This document shows positions 52,806 through 53,593 of a stretch of 53,593 nucleotides of DNA, one piece after another (position 1 is the first letter of the stretch; the number at the start of each line of letters is the position of its first letter). The notes beneath the pieces were generated by a model. It was given only the letters and a program-made list of their open reading frames with translations. It was not told where the DNA came from and made no database searches. This DNA comes from Roseiarcus sp049513815 (lineage in GTDB: Bacteria; Pseudomonadota; Alphaproteobacteria; Rhizobiales; Beijerinckiaceae): NCBI GenBank assembly GCA_049513815.1, contig JBEKVR010000011.1, forward strand, positions 1 to 53,593. The letters are read 5' to 3'. Position numbers and translations under genes: made by a program.

Positions 52806-53593
52806 TGACGCGAAGTGCAACACCCCCCGCCGATTTGCTATCGGCATGGTTGTTCAAGACCTTAAGGAGTGTTGCGATGCGATCCTATTCGCAGCTGTCG
52901 GAGCACGAAAGAGACCAAGATCATCGAAACGGACAGCCGCCTCGGCGGCTTCGTCCGAGACCGCCTCTCCGAGGGTTGGTCGCCCGAGCAGATCGCCGGT
53001 TGGCTCAAGACGAAGAACGAACTGGCGTTGCGGGTTGTCGGTTGCGAGACGATCTACTCCTTCATCTATCGGGCCGCCCAGAAGGCCGAGACCCTGTGGC
53101 GATATCTGCTGCATCGGCACAAACGCCGACGGCCGCGTCACGCCAGGCCCGCGCGCGAATTGATCAAGGATCGCGCTTCTATTCATGATCGGCCCAACGC
53201 CGTCCAATCGCGCCAGGAAGCCGGTCATTGGGAAGGCGACCTCATCATCTGCAAGCGGACGCGGCCGGTGCTGGTCCTGCATGAACGAAAATCCCGCGTC
53301 ACCCTCGCCGCGCGGCTCATAGGCAAGACCGCGGCCGAGACTATATCGGCGATGCTCGCGGTGTTCGGGCGCGTCGATCCACGCCTGCGAAAGTCAATCA
53401 CGTTCGACAACGACACCACCTTCGCCCAGCATGGCCTGCTCAGGACCATGCGCGACATGACGACATGGTTCTGCGACGCTTACGCGTCCTGGCAAAAGGG
53501 CGGCATCGAAAACGCCAACGGGCGACTGCGCCGCTGGCTGCCGCGCCATCTCGATATTGATCAGGTCTCCGACGAGGAAATCCAGGAGATCGT
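52806..53593 (+). mobile_element. IS30-family insertion sequence (left part; runs off the window)
   Basis: It begins near the tract gaagtgcaacacc, which is likely to be the left terminal inverted repeat, and contains the transposase gene. The right end is outside the window, so the terminal repeats and target duplication cannot be checked. It interrupts or borders the right side of the prophage-like element. Confidence 0.65.
52877..53593 (+). pseudogene. IS30-family transposase, internal 5' deletion, 3' end beyond the window
   Basis: ATG 52877 after aaggagtg gives MRSYSQLSEHER, the normal IS30 start. The next expected 60-90 residues (the HTH and linker) are missing, and the sequence resumes one frame off at 52914 with TKIIETDSRLGGFVRDRLSE and GWSPEQIAGWL. 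The catalytic domain is otherwise intact to the window edge: HWEGDLII and TFDNDTTFAQH supply the aspartates, and KGGIENANGRLRRWLPR the glutamate. It should be inactive on its own. Confidence 0.85.

Overview
The window reads as a chromosomal segment of a GC-rich alphaproteobacterium, most likely of the order Hyphomicrobiales (Rhizobiales). The basis is the gene order lon-hupB-tRNA, then a full 14-gene nuo operon running straight into birA, RNase J and methylmalonyl-CoA epimerase, together with dapA-smpB side by side and several families of palindromic intergenic repeats typical of that group. I cannot name a genus from sequence alone.

Region 1 (1-21 kb) is core genome. It holds the 3' part of lon, hupB, tRNA-Val(UAC), a periplasmic ClpP-fold protein, tRNA-Asp(GUC), nuoA-nuoN with an extra two-helix membrane ORF between nuoD and nuoE, and birA, rnj and mce. 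Most nuo genes abut or overlap, and nuoN/birA/rnj are joined by 4-nt overlaps, so one long transcript is likely. Complex I oxidises NADH and pumps protons; BirA, RNase J and Mce appear to be passengers.

Region 2 (21-35.6 kb) is ordinary but less conserved. It has an HD-type hydrolase, a FecR-domain protein followed by a CHASE2-adenylate cyclase (with an in-frame amber codon near its 5' end) and a convergent single-domain cyclic-nucleotide-binding protein, forming a candidate cAMP signalling cluster. Next come a fragment of a type ISP restriction enzyme, smpB, dapA, a soluble lytic transglycosylase, a DUF763 protein, two short-chain dehydrogenases, a divergent LysR regulator and a cold-shock gene whose Shine-Dalgarno sits in a hairpin loop. 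The intergenic gaps carry four different inverted-repeat families.

Region 3 (35.7-38 kb) is a scrap-yard of mobile DNA before tRNA-Ser(UGA): an intact DUF1778-GNAT toxin-antitoxin pair, a ParB-like remnant, a DUF2934 gene, and a Rha-type phage gene broken by an 8-bp tandem duplication.

Region 4 (38-52.6 kb) is a decaying prophage-like element. A tyrosine integrase lies 6 nt from tRNA-Ser, and transcription runs mostly leftward: DNA-binding and replication-like genes on the right (50-52.6 kb), then a DUF1376 gene, a terminase-small-like HTH protein, a serine recombinase, a translationally coupled set of small coiled-coil proteins, a stretch of four strong hairpins, and a tape-measure-like protein with a small downstream ORF that repeats its C-terminus. 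No portal, capsid, large terminase, tail tube or lysis gene is visible. At least three genes here carry single-base frameshifts. An IS30-family transposase with an internal 5' deletion closes the window and runs off its end.

The points most worth a second look are the headless phage-like element (with its hairpin series, duplicated tail motif and GTTAGTC boxes), the FecR/CHASE2-cyclase/cNMP cluster with its amber codon, the Shine-Dalgarno-in-loop hairpin of the cold-shock gene, and the TTGAC box series with a perfect palindrome beside smpB.
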